This document shows, in pieces, positions 5,720 to 6,084 of a DNA stretch of 6,084 nt. The DNA lies in the NCBI GenBank assembly GCA_003819975.1, contig RPPU01000300.1, positions 1 to 6,084 of the forward strand, in the 5' to 3' direction. The first letter of the stretch is position 1. Each line of letters starts with the position of its first letter. Made by a program: the position numbers and the translations under genes. The notes under the pieces were generated by a model. It saw only the letters and a list, made by a program, of their open reading frames with translations, ran no database searches and was not told the DNA's origin. This DNA is from Desulfobacteraceae bacterium (lineage in GTDB: Bacteria; Desulfobacterota; DSM-4660; Desulfatiglandales; HGW-15).

Positions 5720-6084
5720 TTATTTTTCAGGAATTTTCAATGCCCCGTCCACATCTTCCAAATCCAGCCACCATTTTTTATTCTTGTCGGATTTGCCGTA
5801 ACCCATGAGATCGTCGCCCCAGATGGCAAACCGCCTGGCCGGCGGGACATTGCGCATGGTCCAGTTGATCATGCGGTGAAAAGGAGTATAGGGCTTGTTC
5901 CAGGGGCAGACCTTGATGCAGACCCCGCAACCGGAACCGTGTTTGTTGCCGACACGCATACCGGTGCATCTCTCCACATCATTGGGCCACTTCGCGTAAC
6001 CATTATGTATGATTTTGTCGCCGTGGCTGATAGCCTGGGACGGGCATTCGCGGGCGCATTTCCCGCATTTGGCACAGAAATCCT
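5720..6084 (-). CDS. rdhA: Reductive dehalogenase homologue, C-terminal part (5'-truncated by window edge)
   Basis: The last 120 residues are visible, in frame from base 6082 to the TAA at 5722-5720; the N-terminal part lies beyond the window. The first 4Fe-4S motif is CAKCGKCARECP (CX2CX2CX3CP, residues 3-14, bases 6076-6041), followed by SQAIS. The second is C39-X12-C52-X2-C55-X3-C59-P (bases 5968-5903), followed by WNKP. These two ferredoxin-type clusters pass electrons to a corrinoid in the RdhA family. The tail FAIWGDDLMGYG and a WW pair at residues 104-105 match the family's usual C-terminus. QueG (epoxyqueuosine reductase) shares the CPWN element and is the main alternative, but it normally continues differently and lacks the WW tail. 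The substrate cannot be deduced, and whether a twin-arginine signal (respiratory type) exists cannot be seen. No rdhB-like anchor gene follows in the 480 bp downstream. Confidence 0.82.
   Translation of the reverse strand, partial: DFCAKCGKCARECPSQAISHGDKIIHNGYAKWPNDVERCTGMRVGNKHGSGCGVCIKVCPWNKPYTPFHRMINWTMRNVPPARRFAIWGDDLMGYGKSDKNKKWWLDLEDVDGALKIPEK

Noticed and set aside
5720..6084. Epoxyqueuosine reductase (queG) identity for the minus-strand gene
   Set aside because: QueG shares the CPWN element, but the 12-residue spacing in the second cysteine motif, the FAIWGDDLMGYG tail and the WW pair fit reductive dehalogenases better.

Overview
The window looks like a chromosomal segment of a mid-GC, Gram-negative (diderm), probably anaerobic bacterium. 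Evidence is three exported envelope-type proteins, strong AAGGAGG-type ribosome binding, REP-like palindromes between genes, and the end of a corrinoid/iron-sulfur reductive dehalogenase homologue. A marine or sediment Desulfobacterota-like organism would fit, but this is inference; nothing here is a taxonomic marker.

Left and centre (1-5239, + strand) is a tight three-gene operon. (i) The 3' part of a FlgT-like protein (1-906). (ii) A 664-residue exported, probably lipid-anchored, TPR protein with a CsgG-like domain (917-2911). (iii) A 775-residue exported protein with a CsgG/TolB-like N-terminal domain followed by six fibronectin type III (FN3) domains (2912-5239). Spacings are 10 bp and 0 bp. 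All three proteins carry a version of the same alpha/beta envelope-assembly fold (FlgT middle domain / CsgG / TolB-N), so they plausibly form or build one periplasmic or outer-membrane assembly. The architecture suggests a scaffold (TPR), a ring- or pore-like core (CsgG/FlgT-like domains) and an extended FN3 arm. No flagellar or curli gene is visible, so the cargo or function is unknown.

Right (5240-5719) is a 480-bp gene-free gap between convergent transcription units. It is rich in repeats: a 10-bp tandem direct repeat, a 97-bp element bounded by perfect 16-bp inverted repeats, a 76-bp nested palindrome, and a REP-like GC-rich hairpin next to T/A tracts that may serve as a two-way terminator.

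Far right (5720-6084, - strand) is the last 120 residues of a reductive dehalogenase-type protein with two 4Fe-4S cysteine motifs and a near-terminal WW pair. No rdhB-like membrane anchor gene follows it.

The best candidate for an undescribed system is the three-gene CsgG/FlgT/FN3 operon. The repeat-dense convergent intergenic region is the second point of interest.
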